A stretch of DNA of 64,000 nucleotides from Cadophora sp. MPI-SDFR-AT-0126. Its lineage: Eukaryota > Ascomycota > Leotiomycetes > Helotiales > Ploettnerulaceae. How positions within the stretch are numbered: position 1 is the first letter of the stretch; each line of letters begins with the position of its first letter. Location: assembly GCA_020747065.1 (NCBI GenBank), contig JAGMVK010000010.1, positions 186,001 through 250,000 of the forward strand. The letters are read 5' to 3'. Shown piece after piece: positions 11,886-24,620 of this stretch. The notes beneath the pieces were generated by a model, which worked only from the letters and a program-made list of their open reading frames with translations, did not search any database and was not told where the DNA came from. Position numbers and translations under genes: made by a program.

Positions 11886-13366
11886 TCATGATGCGAAAAC
11901 TCGCACATTCAAATCTACACTGCCTGTGGCAATGACACACCGTATACTGACATTTGTAGCTGGTTCATCCTTCTTGGATGCTCCATTGGGTGTCCCATTC
12001 ACTCCGTTAGTAGCTGGAACGTCTTTCACCAATCCAGGTGCCCAACGAATGCAGCTGACGAAATGCCCATGTGCCTCAACCAACGTCTTGACCAGTTTTC
12101 CTTCCTGTTCGAGGTCCCAGCACCGTAAAGTCTTATCATCTGCGACACTCAGCAAGTATCTTCCTCCTGGATGGAAGACGAGTCCGCGGACCCAATTGTC
12201 ATGCCCGACGAGAGTCTTGATCAGCGTCCCTCGAGCATCCCAAATCCGTATGCTTTTATCTCTTGATCCAGTTGCCACAAACTCGGCTGAGCTACTCGCA
12301 GGAGGTGGTTTTTTTAATCCTGCCAATTTCGCGAGATTCGCATAACTCGCTGGTGGTGCAAATACACAGCATTCCACCACATGTTCGTGACCTAACAATG
12401 TAGCTTTTGGTTCACCTGACGATGCATCCCATATTCTTGCTGTTTGATCGTTTCCGGTAGATAGGAGGAACCTTCCGTCGTATGAAGGGGAAACGTCTCG
12501 AACCCAGTCTGCGTGCCCCCTAATCGTCTTTACACAATATCCTGTTGAAACATCCCATACTCGTAATGACTTATCTCGACTTGCTGAGACGAGCAGATTC
12601 CCGGATGATGGCGATCCAGCAGCGCCGCTGGGGACAAATCGTACAGCTGAAACCGTATGGTCGTGCCCCGGAAGTGTTCTTATGTTTTTGTACTCGTCGC
12701 TAGGATCCCACAGTTTGATTGTGAGATCGCTCGAACATGATGCCAGCAATGTGCCTCCTCTTGGTCCGCCAAAATCCACATCATGTACTGCCTTCGTATG
12801 GCCCTTCACCGTCCTCTCTAATTCTCCCAGCTCCCAATCCCATATTTTGATTGTACTATCCTCGGATCCAGATGCAAGTGATGAAAACACAGGATGAAAC
12901 GCAACGCAAGTGATAGGCTCTCTATGCGATTGCAGTGTGTGTCTGGCTGGTGATCGGGGTAGCCATTGTTTAGGATCTTGGTTCCGTCTCGAGAGTGAAG
13001 TCGGTGTCGCGGAATCGATCTCGGTTTGCAGACTTGCATTTCTTGATTCCAGGTCCATTATCTGTAGTAGATCGAATCAGCGACTGCCGTTTAGAGGCAT
13101 AGCAGAGCTCCAAACCTTCTTCTGTAGTCGAACAACACTCGTCCACTTTTTCTCCAGGAGCCCCTCATATTTCTTACTTGTCGCAGCGTCGAAGGTGTCC
13201 CCGATACTTAGTTCTTCCCTCAACGCCGCGGCACTGCTTGTGAGATTTTGGGAGGAGAGGTATGCGATAATAGACTTGTGTCTGTTGACCAGTCAGTAGG
13301 GCTCGCAGATTACCAAGTCAACTCTTACAGCTCCTCGGCCTGCCGCGACGTCAGGATCTGGGTCAT
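11886..13366 (-). CDS. PAC1: PAC1/NudF/LIS1, dynein regulator
   Basis: Three exons on the minus strand (13366-13329, 13281-13116, 13061-11886; introns 47 and 54 nt) give 459 aa, the usual length. Residues about 8-40 form the LisH dimerisation motif (the '[15 protein letters not shown]' core is rebuilt across intron 1), followed by a short coiled coil at about 55-85. Seven WD40 repeats complete the protein: they begin at [14 protein letters not shown] and include [55 protein letters not shown] and the final [10 protein letters not shown] blade, with inserts in the fifth and last blades as in other fungal versions. LIS1 proteins bind cytoplasmic dynein and its partner NudE, and target dynein to microtubule plus ends for nuclear migration in hyphae. 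The start is the only ATG that provides the LisH helix. The gene is divergent from the TOG-domain gene. Confidence 0.97.
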
Positions 13367-14295
13367 GGTGATCGCAATCGTGATAGACGATACATGAACA
13401 TCCAGGCCACTCTGGGTGTTTGTGTGTTCCGCGGCAACGTGCCTGGCCGCCAACGTCGAGTGGTTGCGATTCTCGTGCGAATGGCGATGTTTATCTCAAA
13501 ATTGCAGTGTAACAGCGTATGCTTTGACACCGCCCCGCGTGCTTAAATGTGGCTTGTCGAGCTCAGACTGGTCCGATCATCAATCAGGCGAATGGAGGGG
13601 TATATGAGATTCTTTGGATCAGAGTATCGATCTCCTGGTGTTGAATGCGAGGGTATTGATGCATTACCATGGTGGGGAGAGAAGCAGAAGGTATGAGATT
13701 CGTCTGGCCAGCGCCTTGCCTTGCCTTGGGATTGCAGGAATTGGTCGCGATAAAAAGCTGACAGTCAGGGGTAGATGATGCGCCCGCCCGCGCAGGGGTC
13801 GCCGTAGTGACGAGGAATGGGGCAAGAACAGCAGACGAGCGAGAGCCAGAAATCAACAACACAACTTCAGCAACCGGCTCACCGTCCTCTCGCGATATCC
13901 CACAACCACAACAACGAATAATTATTTGCTGGCGCTACGATCGCATCCAGACCTTGAGACACGCGCAACTTGATTTTTTCACCACTTCTCGGCCCCTCCC
14001 AGACGTTTCGTTGCAGGAAAGAAGGAAGCTACAAACTTTGCGCCAGCCCTTCTAGGTACGCAGACATCTGCTCTTTCCTCTCCAGTAAGCTCGCTGTCGA
14101 GCATAAATATGGACCTGGTGGCTAGAGCTTGGTTCTCACCGTGGCCATGTCCTGCTATCTCGACGGCGGTGCCAATACAATATGGAGAAGCACATTGCCC
14201 CAACGTTGCGCAAGCTAACCAGGCGCGTCACAGGTGGAAGATTATCTAAAAGCCCTCCTCCGAAAGATAGGACAACCATCACAGTACTTGACGGA
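13367..14295. promoter_or_regulatory. Shared divergent promoter region of PAC1 and the TOG-domain gene
   Basis: 929 bases separate the two start codons, which point away from each other. The right part (about 14160-14250) contains a GTGCCAATAC donor-like site, a GCTAAC branch-like site and CAG acceptors, so a 5' untranslated intron of the TOG gene is possible. An upstream ATG at 14182 is in frame with the TOG gene. I see no other open frame with coding character. Confidence 0.5.
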
Positions 14296-17156
14296 ATGGC
14301 AGACGCAGAGGAAGATTTCAGTTCCTTGCCCTTGCCTGACAGATTCCAGCACAAGGTAGAATCACCCAATAACCCGCTGAAATGCAAACGGGCTAATAGA
14401 CCCGCATCAGATATGGAAAGTTAGGAAAGCAGCCTACGAAGATGCTGCGAAACAATTCGAAATCACCCCCGATGAGCATGATCCCGCGTTCCGACCGTTT
14501 CTACAAGATCCAGGACTATGGAAGGGAGCCGTGGCAGATTCGAACGTAGCAGCACAACAAGACGGAATCGCAGCATTATGCGCGTTTCTGAAGTTTGGTG
14601 GACGTGAAGGTTGTACGAGGTATGTTGTCCCATATGGCCATCGAGAAAGGCATTCTGACAGTCCTCTAGAACAAGAAGTCACACGATATCACCGTTAGTG
14701 GAGAAAGGCCTGTCATCTACGAGAGCGGCAACGAAAGCATCGGCACTCGAAGCTATTTTACTGTACATCGAATTGGACACTCCGGCACCGGTCATCGAAG
14801 ATCTGCTACCGGCTCTTTCACATAAGCAGCCAAAGATTATTGCGGCAACTTTAGCAGCACTGACAGCCATTTTTCACAACTATGGCTGCAAAACGGTTGA
14901 TCCCAAGCCGGCCCTCAAGGTCCTACCAAAGGCATTTGGTCATGCAGACAAGAATGTTCGAGCAGAGGCAACCAACTTGGCTGTGGAATTCTATAGGTGG
15001 CTCAGAGAAGCCATGAAGCCGATGTTTTGGGGAGATTTGAAGCCTACACAACAGACGGATATGGAGGCATCATTTGAGAAAATCAAGTCAGAGCCAGCGC
15101 CAAAACAGGAACGATTTCTTCGCTCACAGCAAGCGGCGATGTCCCGAGCTCCTCCACCGGGTGCGGTAGGAGCCGAAGAAGACGATTTAGAGGAGGAGCC
15201 TGTAGAAATTGATGCATTCGATCTGGCCGAACCTCAAGATGTCCTATCCAAAGTTCCTGCGGATTTTTCTGATCAGCTAGCCTCCACCAAATGGAAAGAG
15301 CGAAAGGATGCCTTGGAGGCTCTATTTACAGCATTGAATGTACCTAGGATCAAGGATGGAGACTTTGGGGAGGTAGTGCGAGGGCTTGCCAAGTCTATGA
15401 AAGATGCAAACATCGCTGTTGTCACCCAAGCCGCGCAATGTACCGAAGTTCTGGCCAAGGGAATGAGGAAACCATTCGGAAAGTACCGCTCCATAATCAT
15501 GAGCCCAATCATGGAAAGGATGAAAGAGAAGAAAGCTTCGGTTCAGGATGCACTAGGCGCAGCACTCGACCAGGTCTTCCTAGCAACTAGCTTAACAGAA
15601 TGCCTTGAAGAGACTCTCGGATTCTTAGCCCATAAGAACCCCCAAGTCAAGGAAGGGACCATGAAGTTTCTCGTCAGAGCCCTCAGGACAACACGAGAGG
15701 CGCCTTCAAAACCTGAGGTCGCAACGATTGTTGAATCTGCAAAGAAGCTTCTCTCGGAATCTCAAGAAGTTCTTCGAGCGGGCGGAGCTGAAATCCTTGG
15801 AACCGTGATGAAAATCATGGGCGAGCGAGCTATGGGTCCACATTTGGAGGGACTCGACGACATTCGAAAGGTCAAGATCAAGGAATTTTTCGAGACAGCT
15901 GAAGTCAAGGCAAAAGACAAGCCGAAACCTCCACCGCAGGCCGCCCCTCGAGCCGCTCCGGCAGCAGCTGCACCCCGAAAGGTTCTTGGAAAAAAGCCGG
16001 CGGTTAAGAAGCCCGCACCACCTCCAAGCCAGTATGCCCAAGAAGCTGCTCCTTTAGCACCTCAGCCGACAGCAAGAAGCATTCCAGGCTCAAAACTCGG
16101 AGGCCCACCGAAGTCTGGTCTCGCTACTCCTGGCGGAGGATTGAAGGCACCTATGAAGAGAACGCTAGCTGGCCCTGGAGGAGCCCCGGCTCCCAATCTT
16201 GCATCGCCCAGACGTCCGCTTTCTCAAGCTCCTCCTCCTTTAGAAGAAGACGCACCACCTCTACCCAGGATTGGTCTTGGACGAGGTTTGGCTGGTCGTT
16301 CTCTTGCTGCCAAAGCACCAGCTCTCAATGCCGCACCACCGCCAGCATCACCTCCACCGGGTGCTGGTATGACTGCTGTTGAACGAGCCGAACTCGAAGA
16401 ACTTCGACTTGACAAAGACCGACTGCTCCGCCAATGTGATGATCTCCGTCAAGACAAGTCAAGACTAAATTCAGAGGTTCAGGAATTGAAGAATCAAAAT
16501 GCTCAACTGATCGAAGATCACACGCGGGATGTTCTTTCTATCAAGGCCAAGGAAACACAGCTCGTGAGAGCCAGATCAGATTGCGAAGCTGCTGAGGCGA
16601 TGTGTGGACAGTTGAGAAGAGAAATGGAGAGACTAAAGCGAGCGCTTACCAGCGCAGAGCGAGTCAACAGTCCACCCGCAATATCAAGTCCAACCGGGAG
16701 TTCCGACGAGGCAGGAATTTACCGTGATACGGGCATGTATAGTGGTCAGGACAACGGCCGACCTGCTTACAATCCTCGTGCCCGTATGTCGTTCAACTCT
16801 GCGCTTAGCGAAGAGAAGGAGAATACCGGGGATGCTTATGCTCCCCAATATGGTCGCAGCAAGCTGAGCCCGGATCTAGGACGGAACGGGCGAACGAGTG
16901 CTGCGAGCGGTAGCGGTGGGCGAAACAGTCCTGCTCCAGCATCGTATCAGAGCACGCGTATGAGCAGAGACACCAGTGCGGATGGTTCCAGAGGTGACGG
17001 TAATGGGGTAGAGAGTTGGAAGAGAGCAGCAGAAGTGACCAGTGCGCTCAAGGCAAAGATTGAGCAGATGAAGGTAAGTTACGCGCGCGCGAAATCAACC
17101 TGGTTGAGCCTCACTAACCTGAACAATAGGCAAGACAAGGTCTCTCAAGACCGTGA
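14296..17156 (+). CDS. STU2: XMAP215/Dis1-family microtubule polymerase (Stu2/Alp14-like)
   Basis: Four exons (14296-14355, 14411-14619, 14670-17073, 17130-17156) give 899 aa. Two TOG domains of HEAT repeats are visible: TOG1 at about 1-240 (IWKVRKAAYEDAAKQFE starts the first repeat) and TOG2 at about 285-515 (STKWKERKDALEALFTAL). Two TOGs per chain is the fungal, dimeric arrangement. They are followed by a basic, Pro/Ala-rich linker (about 515-660) that in this family binds the lattice, a coiled coil at about 660-755 (ELEELRLDKDRLLRQ onward) for dimerisation, and a Ser-rich tail ending in KARQGLSRP. The protein should add tubulin dimers at plus ends and act at spindle pole bodies and kinetochores. 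The last exon encodes only eight residues after a 56-nt intron. An in-frame ATG at 14182 would add 38 residues; I prefer 14296 because MADAEEDF leads directly into the first TOG helix. Confidence 0.95.
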
Positions 17157-18265
17157 AAGAAAGCATGTATATTTGACGACAAACGAGCAGCTTCTGGGTA
17201 CTTACTTGCGAACGAGCATTCTTAGGCGAAAGGGGCATGGCATGGCATTGGTGTTCTGCTGCTTCGCTCTCTTGGTTGAGCCTGACTTTCTTGGGATTGG
17301 TTGTCTTCTTTGAGGAAGTAATTCCACCTCTCGTTTCCATTGCTTGTGAATGGAATTAGGGCATTGGGCTGAAGGACGGACCTGAATGGGTAGGGCTGAA
17401 ACTGGAATGGATCGGATTACCACTTAAGTATGATTGACGTGTGATGGTTTCATGTCGTGGTTGTTTTTCACTCTCTGCCTTTCAGAGCATAGGCTGGCGG
17501 TTTTGTCACTTGAGTTGTGTATAGACGCGAGCGATACGCATGGTCTACCTACCTACCTACTCAACCTTCTAATAATACATATTCTTCACCTCTTCACTAT
17601 CTTCATCATGGTACTCCCCTAACCATCATATTTCCCTCCCTTTTTGCTCCACCCTTCCTTCCTCGCAAACATTGCTGCCCCGATATCTTCCCAGCATGTG
17701 GGCATGTCATCCTTCACTTTACGTTTTCTACAGTACACTCCACCATCTTAGTCTCCGAAGCCACTAACAAGATATGTGCCAAAAGGCGTTCTGTCGTGTA
17801 ACGCGCGGTCGTTTCTGCTAGCAATCGGATGGCTCTTCCGATGGAATGCTTTGCGTTACTGTCACACTGCCTGTACATTACAATACATGAGCGTGAAATC
17901 CACGTCCTTGCGTGCATTGCATTGCATGGCATGCATGGTATTCCAGGTGGAGGATGGGGATGTAGATGGGTGGGTGGACCTGGGAAAGTATGGAGATTTA
18001 GATGGGGATGAAGTGGAGGGTGGTACAGCATAGCATGTATTTGGATCTATCGGGTGGGGACAGGTCTTCTGTCTGATGGTCTTGGGTATGGCTTTCTCGG
18101 GATTTGTATGTTCATTTCTTACAGATATTCCATTTCGTACCTTGTGAAGGGATTGATGTGTTGGCATTGGGAAGGGATGCATGGGAAGGGAGAAGCGGGG
18201 AAGTAAGTCTGTCTTCGATTTTTATGTCTACGTCATAATTTCTGACGGACCTGAATTTGTTTTCT

Positions 18266-18297
18266 TTTGTTTATGACAGAATTTGTTTATGACAGAA
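18266..18297. repeat. 16-bp perfect tandem duplication
   Basis: The unit TTTGTTTATGACAGAA occurs twice head to tail with no gap. It may be a recent slippage or repair product, or a small target duplication left after an excision event. Confidence 0.8.
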
Positions 18298-21200
18298 TCA
18301 CACTGCATACAATACTTGCGAGAGGTGGCGGAAATGATTTGGGGATTGGGCGGATAGGCTTATGCGTGAGCTACAGGTTTTGGCTACTTGCAGGCGTCTT
18401 ACTCTACTATGATCGTCAAGTAGGCTATGAACGATCCGGGATCCTAGAGTCAGAGCATGGAGATGTATCTGAATCCGGGTGAGGCACAAGTAGAATCCCG
18501 CTTCCGAGCTATACGAGCTTGACGAGAAAGTACCTATTTAGAATGGTACTTTTGAAGCAAGTCTGATACTTGGTACACACTCTGATATCACTCGCATACA
18601 AAATTCCAGACCAGGATCCCACATATCGCCGAGGGTAACGTTGACTTGCGGCACGGTCTATCTGTCAACACGGGACGGCTCGCGATCAAGGGTGCTAGGA
18701 ACTTAGTGCTGATTATCGAGATGGGGTTTGGCATATAGAGAGGTGTGAAGGGATCTTGAAAGAGTTTTAGTGGATAAGAACTACGATGGTCTTCACCGGT
18801 TGGGGGTCAGAGTGCGTTGGGTTTGGGTTTGGTATATGCTAGGTTTGTCGTATCGCCGAACTGCGAGCTGGATTGGGAAGGAGAACCATATCTTGAGGTT
18901 TGTTGTCTGCATTAGATCACGGATGCGAGAAGCGAATTAAATTCTTCCAAGATAGAGGAGAGCCCAGAGCTCAGATTTTTTTCATTTTAGCAGCTGTTTC
19001 GAGGCTTGCAAGTCCCTGGGTGCTCAGTTGTAACGACTGCTCTAGATCTGTCATATCTCATATTTTACTAGTGGGCGGCTGCTGTACACACCGTTGTTTA
19101 GCAGCCACGACATCACTCTTTTTGCTCTGCCGTCCCCGGATCCCAGATATTCGGGAAGGTTTCGGTCGGATATATGCCTTGCAGCACTAGCTGGTTGCCA
19201 GCAAGATATACTGTATGTTGTGTGACTGGTAGCTCATCTTCCGGTCCCAGTCGAGTGAAGTCTATGTCATTACTTTGAAACGGCCAGTTAAGCCATCATT
19301 TTCTGAAGCTTGGTAAGCTTTTGAACATACCCGCTGCGAATCAAGGGCAAAGTCATGGTAGGTACCAGCTTGTTGTGGCAAAGTCCGCCTTGGGATTTGG
19401 CAGTAACACATCACGGTATCCTCGTCGATATCTCCGGGAGCAAACCGGAACGACTGTCTCCTCATCTAATTGGGGGACTTACTGCAAATGCGTCCGGGGA
19501 AAACGTCTCTGCTTCCAGTCCATCTTCATACTCGTCTCCCACCACAAGATCCCAGCATCTCTCCACTCCCAGACAAAGACTCATGCCATATATGAAGCAA
19601 CGCCGTGCAACCTTCGATCCGAAAAGGCTCGAAAATCAAGTGATCATCCCATTCCTCAGCGCTTTCCTCATCCCTCTCCTGCGTCGCCAAGTATCTGGCC
19701 TTCAACGGTGAAGTGGCGGCGGGTGGCATGTGGCTTGGTCTGGACTGCTAACTCATCTCAGTTGGCCGTTGGGCTTGATAGAGAGGAGATCGGGATCGTT
19801 CCGGACCAGCGGTAGGCTGGTCTCGGGAATTACTTCATGCAAAGAAGCATATCTACGAGCCTGTCGTTGCATTCTAGGGGTACATTGACGCGTGTTCTGT
19901 GCCTGTGGAGTCTGGTCAGGTCGAAGGCGTCCTTGTGACAAGGCCGTCACCTCCTTACGATAGCCGTCCATACAATAGTCTTCTCGTAATCGAGTCGTTG
20001 TTCTACCGTTGCTGTTCCGGAACGTTAGCTGCAATCCCATCCCATCCCACTGTTCAAAATCTGGGGGCCACTCGAGATTGGATTGGCTGAGTATCGTGAG
20101 GTGGTATCATTCCCCATGTCAACAGCCGGATGCGAGGACTGGACCCCCACGGTGACTGCCGGATCCCGAGGTCTTGGATATCTGATCAGCTATCCTTTGT
20201 GGGCCCAAAGATTGTTTCAAAGACGGGGAAAGTTGAATTGAAGAAGTAAGTTTGCGGAAGATTATTCCCGTTAGACCCGGAAAAATGTAGATCTCCCAGA
20301 AATAAGATGAGCCAACTTTTCGAGCAAACTCAAAGCTGTCCAACATAGGTTTCGGAGAGTTCGAATGCATGTATGTGAGACATTGCAGCGGTTGCTACTG
20401 GAGAGCTGCATGCTGCAAAGCTAATGTGCTCTTCAAATAGTGCAATGTCAACAGATACATGTGCTTGCATTCTGGCCATGGCATAGCCAATACCTGAAGC
20501 AGGAGGAGCGGCGCGTACATTCATTGGACAGCCATTATATAGTGAATGCAATAATGAGAAGCAATGAAGAATCGTGGTTCGTTCGATTCCCAACTACTTA
20601 TCATGAGGACAAATCCCCGCTTATTGGTTGGTACATATCTTTGTAGCTGTTGGACCTTTGTCATCAAACCCCCAGATCATGCTGGTTGGTATCACACTTC
20701 TTGCTGCATCTTCTTCCTCATGGGTGGATATCATAGTAGCCCACTTGCTCAGAACCACGAGAGTTTCTATTCTGGAGACGAGGGAAAGTGAGGAGGCTGA
20801 CTGGCCATGGTCTAACCTGCTGATACAACACGATAGCAGAACTTGTGGCTTCTTACATGCCTATGGATCACATCATTCACAGATGCGGTACCGGCTAAAC
20901 GACTCACAGTGTGAACGGAGTGAAGTCTCCGAGTGCGGTGATAAAATGGGCACCACAGAGTGGTAATATAACGAGATCAAGGAAGCAAACGCGGAGAATG
21001 ACAGGCAAGAAGGCAGCAAAGCATGAAGAAGATTCATTGCTGTTATGAAGGATGACATCAAAAGCCAAGGGGGCGTAATTTCCAAGATAGAAAGGACCTG
21101 GCGTGAATCTCTCCGTGGCACAGGATACTCACACCGTCGTACAGCGATTACCACACCGTGTACTCGGAAATGCGGTGAACGATGAACAAGTAATGGAGGA

Positions 21201-24179
21201 AGCTGCATACCCAAGAGGAACCACAGCGTGCCCACTCATTTAAAATCAGACAAAACAGAGAAATACAAATCATGATAGTTTTAGCAAGAGATTTCTGGAA
21301 AGAATTCATGTAGAGAATGAAGGCCTCCCAACATTAAGCTTGGTGCTGAAAATTTTTCTCGCAGCATCGTCGTCAAGATTGGGAACTCATGCCTTGATTT
21401 CGCCTGAGAAGTCTTCTGGATGCAGATCAAACAGCTGATCATAGTTCAACCCCATCCAAGCGCATTGCATATGTGTATCCACAAAGAGTTCAAGCATAAA
21501 GCATATACAATGGCCGTCAAATCAATTAAGAGAAATGGGGCAACAACGAGAGGACTGGAGTAGTAAATGAGGTCATCCTCAAATCCTGACATCCGAATGA
21601 GCCCGAGGAGAGATTAAAGAGACGTGACGAATGCAGTTGAGGAGCATAATGTGCGATCCCGTTGAGGAAGGAGACGAGACGAGGTGCGCCGCCGAGGATA
21701 TCCGCATCGCCTAGACGACAGGGTAAATACACAGCAAGCAAGTCGCTGAAGCGCTGGTGCTGAGCTTCTGAGTAATGAAAACGTCCTTTATCCGGTGACC
21801 CCCACAAGAATATTGTTTGAGCTCTGTTTAGTGCTAGCGAAAGCGCAGGTCCATCATTTATATCAGATTACCTCAACACCGCTTCTCGCCTGTCACAAAA
21901 TACCCAGAAGATCATCCCCCGAGAAACTTGTAATTTGGCCGCCAAACCCCGAATAATAAGCCCGTAGCCTGATCTCGGTAGGAGGGATTCCAAGAACCGA
22001 GTTCTCAGAGTCGGGAGCTCGGTCAGATGTGAAGTTGACAGGTCACATTTCACAATCTCGACAAGGGCCGTAAGCGAGTTTTGGTCCTACGAGGTTTCCT
22101 TTTTCCTACTCTTTCGACTCTCGATGTCGCGCGAACAACCTGGTTGCTTCCCGTCGAATATCACACACGAGAGTATTCCTATTGTGTGAGAGGCGGTAAT
22201 TCTCAAAAGGTCCATATATGGTTTGCTCCTGGTCGCATATACTGCATCCTAGTCTCCGATTTTTATTCTTCCCTACTGCACGAGAGACTCGTAATGGCAT
22301 GGTTGAATGGGCTTAGTAAATGTGATGAAATTGGGAGGGCAAATCTTGCCATGCTGTGCTCTGAAAATGGGAATCGTCACAAAGATGTCGGTGAGATGTG
22401 CTTTCCGGACCAGCAGTCTGCGGAATTCCGGAACCCGGGTGGATAGCATCTGAAGATGTCATCCCAAGACCAGGTTCGTGACACGGGGCGTCTTCCAAAT
22501 CCCGATGGTTTGGTTACTGGGTGGGGGGTGTTGTGTAACCTCGTGTTTTGTGACGCCAGTTACATGCTTATTTTCTTCCTCGATAGCCAACAAGAAAGCT
22601 GCGCTTTCGCGGCTATGGCGGTTCGGGAGTCTTGCAATTGTGGTTTGCTTTTGGTTGCTATGTTGGTGTCTTCATTGCAGCGTTGCTTGGTATCGGCCAT
22701 GGGTATTTCTTCCCGGGTGCAATTCTAGATAGAGAGAACTGCATGTTTCCTGCAAGGAGGTGGCTCTACATGCAGAACTTTAAGCAGGAGAAGCCACATG
22801 CTCTGGAATTCATCGTAAGACGGCCAATACCTGGTCCTTGTAAAGTTCTCTTGGTTGGATTTCGTGCCCACTTTGCAAATCCGACCCGGATTTTCGGGAC
22901 TCGTGTGCCTTTTTCGATACACTCGGCTTCTTGCAGCAGATGAGTCTTGGTCTCTCAAGATCCCGCTGCATGCACTTACCCATGGACCCTGCCGTGATGC
23001 TTGAGACGAATCGGCACCGTTTCCAAGGAGGATGGCGGCGGTCTAGACGCACACATGTCGGTATGTTCTTCCTTGAAGCAGATCGAGGGTGTCGGAAGAG
23101 AACCTGGTCGGTATTACACTGTACTGCCACACAACCACCTTGATAGGATGGAATAACCATTCGCAACAACATGCAACAATACCGGAGTGATAATACAATG
23201 GATTCATAAAACCTACGATCCGAAGGTGACCTTTCTGCGCCGTGCATCGAACCAATCCAATCCGGGGAGTTTAATAGTAACAACCCCACGCACAACCCCC
23301 CATGCCAGCAAGCACCAATTCCTTAACACCCCCACACCCAAGCCCAATAAACAGAAACTCCTCAACACTCGTGACGCCGTTGCCCTGTAGCTGTGCTTCT
23401 GTACTTGTAATCAGTCCGCCCTTATTTCACACTTGCTCCACTCGCACCTAGCCAATGTGGCCTTTCCTCCTGCTACGTTTGGATCCGCGAGTTCTTGCTC
23501 TGATATTTCATCCAGGGTTGTATCGCTGGTTCTCGACAGTCTCCTAGAGGGGGAAGTGTTAGTGATGTGAGTTGGAAAAAAGTGGAATTGAGTAGGATGG
23601 TTAACGAACCACAGCGTTCATCTAATCTATAGTACTCGTCAGCGGTGCATCTTACAAACAAGACCAATGGGCCATTGTGACAACTCACCTCCATTCAACA
23701 GCTACTACAGCAGGTGGACACCGTCTATGTGTCGTCTCGTAATTGGTACACCATGCTCTGACTGTGTAGCGACGATGACCGCACTCGAATTCGACTTGCG
23801 TGTAATTGCACATAATGACTTTTTCGATGTTGGAGGGGTATGAATGAGAGACGAATGTCGCAGTGGGAAGAAGGTTTGAAGTGAAGCGGGGCGGGGTGAG
23901 ATGTTTTCTCTTCCTGAGAGAAGGTTGAGTCCTGAAGCAGTGACTGGAAGTAAAGATAGATATCGATGCTCTTGATATATGGCGTGAGAAGGCCGGATGT
24001 GTTCTGTTCTAGTAAACAGTTGTATTGAAGGAAGGTTGATTTCTCCAGGGCTGGAGCTTGTAGAAGAGTAGTGATAAAGATGTTAACGATGTGGGGTTGG
24101 GATGGAGTGCGGACTGCATGCATATAAGCAAAGGCAAGAGAGTCTAGAAGTCCTCGAGGATGGGAGCACTACATATGTA

Positions 24180-24620
24180 CGAGCATGTACCCCTCGATCT
24201 GGGTAGGGGACGACCCAGTTGCTTCGGGCCACTCGGCGTGAAGAAGACAAGGAGAGGAGGACGTTGTCTCTCCGGGGTATGACCAGTGTACAGACCGCGC
24301 CCACCACTCTCCAGCACCTAGGATATGTTCCGTAATTAATCCTTAGCATGGAAGTTTACAGGGGCGAGGGCCTAACTTCCAGCAGTCGAGTAGGAGGATA
24401 ATGCCCGACTGGGATTGGGGGGAACCCTAGCCTGCTCCAGCTAGGCCCCGGTGCAAGACAGGACAGGCACTTGGAAGCTTCACTGGCTGCAAGAGAACGT
24501 CGCACGTGGAAGCCAGCCCTAGACCTGCGGCTATGAGCATGGGTACCTCGCAAGGGAATGCTCGTCTCTTGAGATACGGAGGAAGAGGGTGTCTGAGCAT
24601 GCCTCAAGAGGGTCGAACAA
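24180..24620. other. GC-rich patch with clustered inverted repeats
   Basis: Several perfect short inverted repeats lie within 440 bases: CTGGGT/ACCCAG (24199-24218), GGAGAG/CTCTCC (24251-24273), CAGTCG/CGACTG (24383-24411), CCTAGC/GCTAGG (24426-24445) and an outer GGGCCTA/TAGGCCC pair (24368-24448) that encloses the last two. The density suggests a structured transcript or element, but short hairpins also arise by chance and no known RNA family is recognised. Confidence 0.3.

Noticed and set aside
19321..19815. 164-codon open frame in the desert
   Set aside because: No recognisable domain, no splice partners, and similarly long frames overlap it; not supported as a gene.
20565..20600. GTTCGATTCC-like tRNA B-box
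   Set aside because: No A-box, acceptor stem or cloverleaf can be drawn around it.
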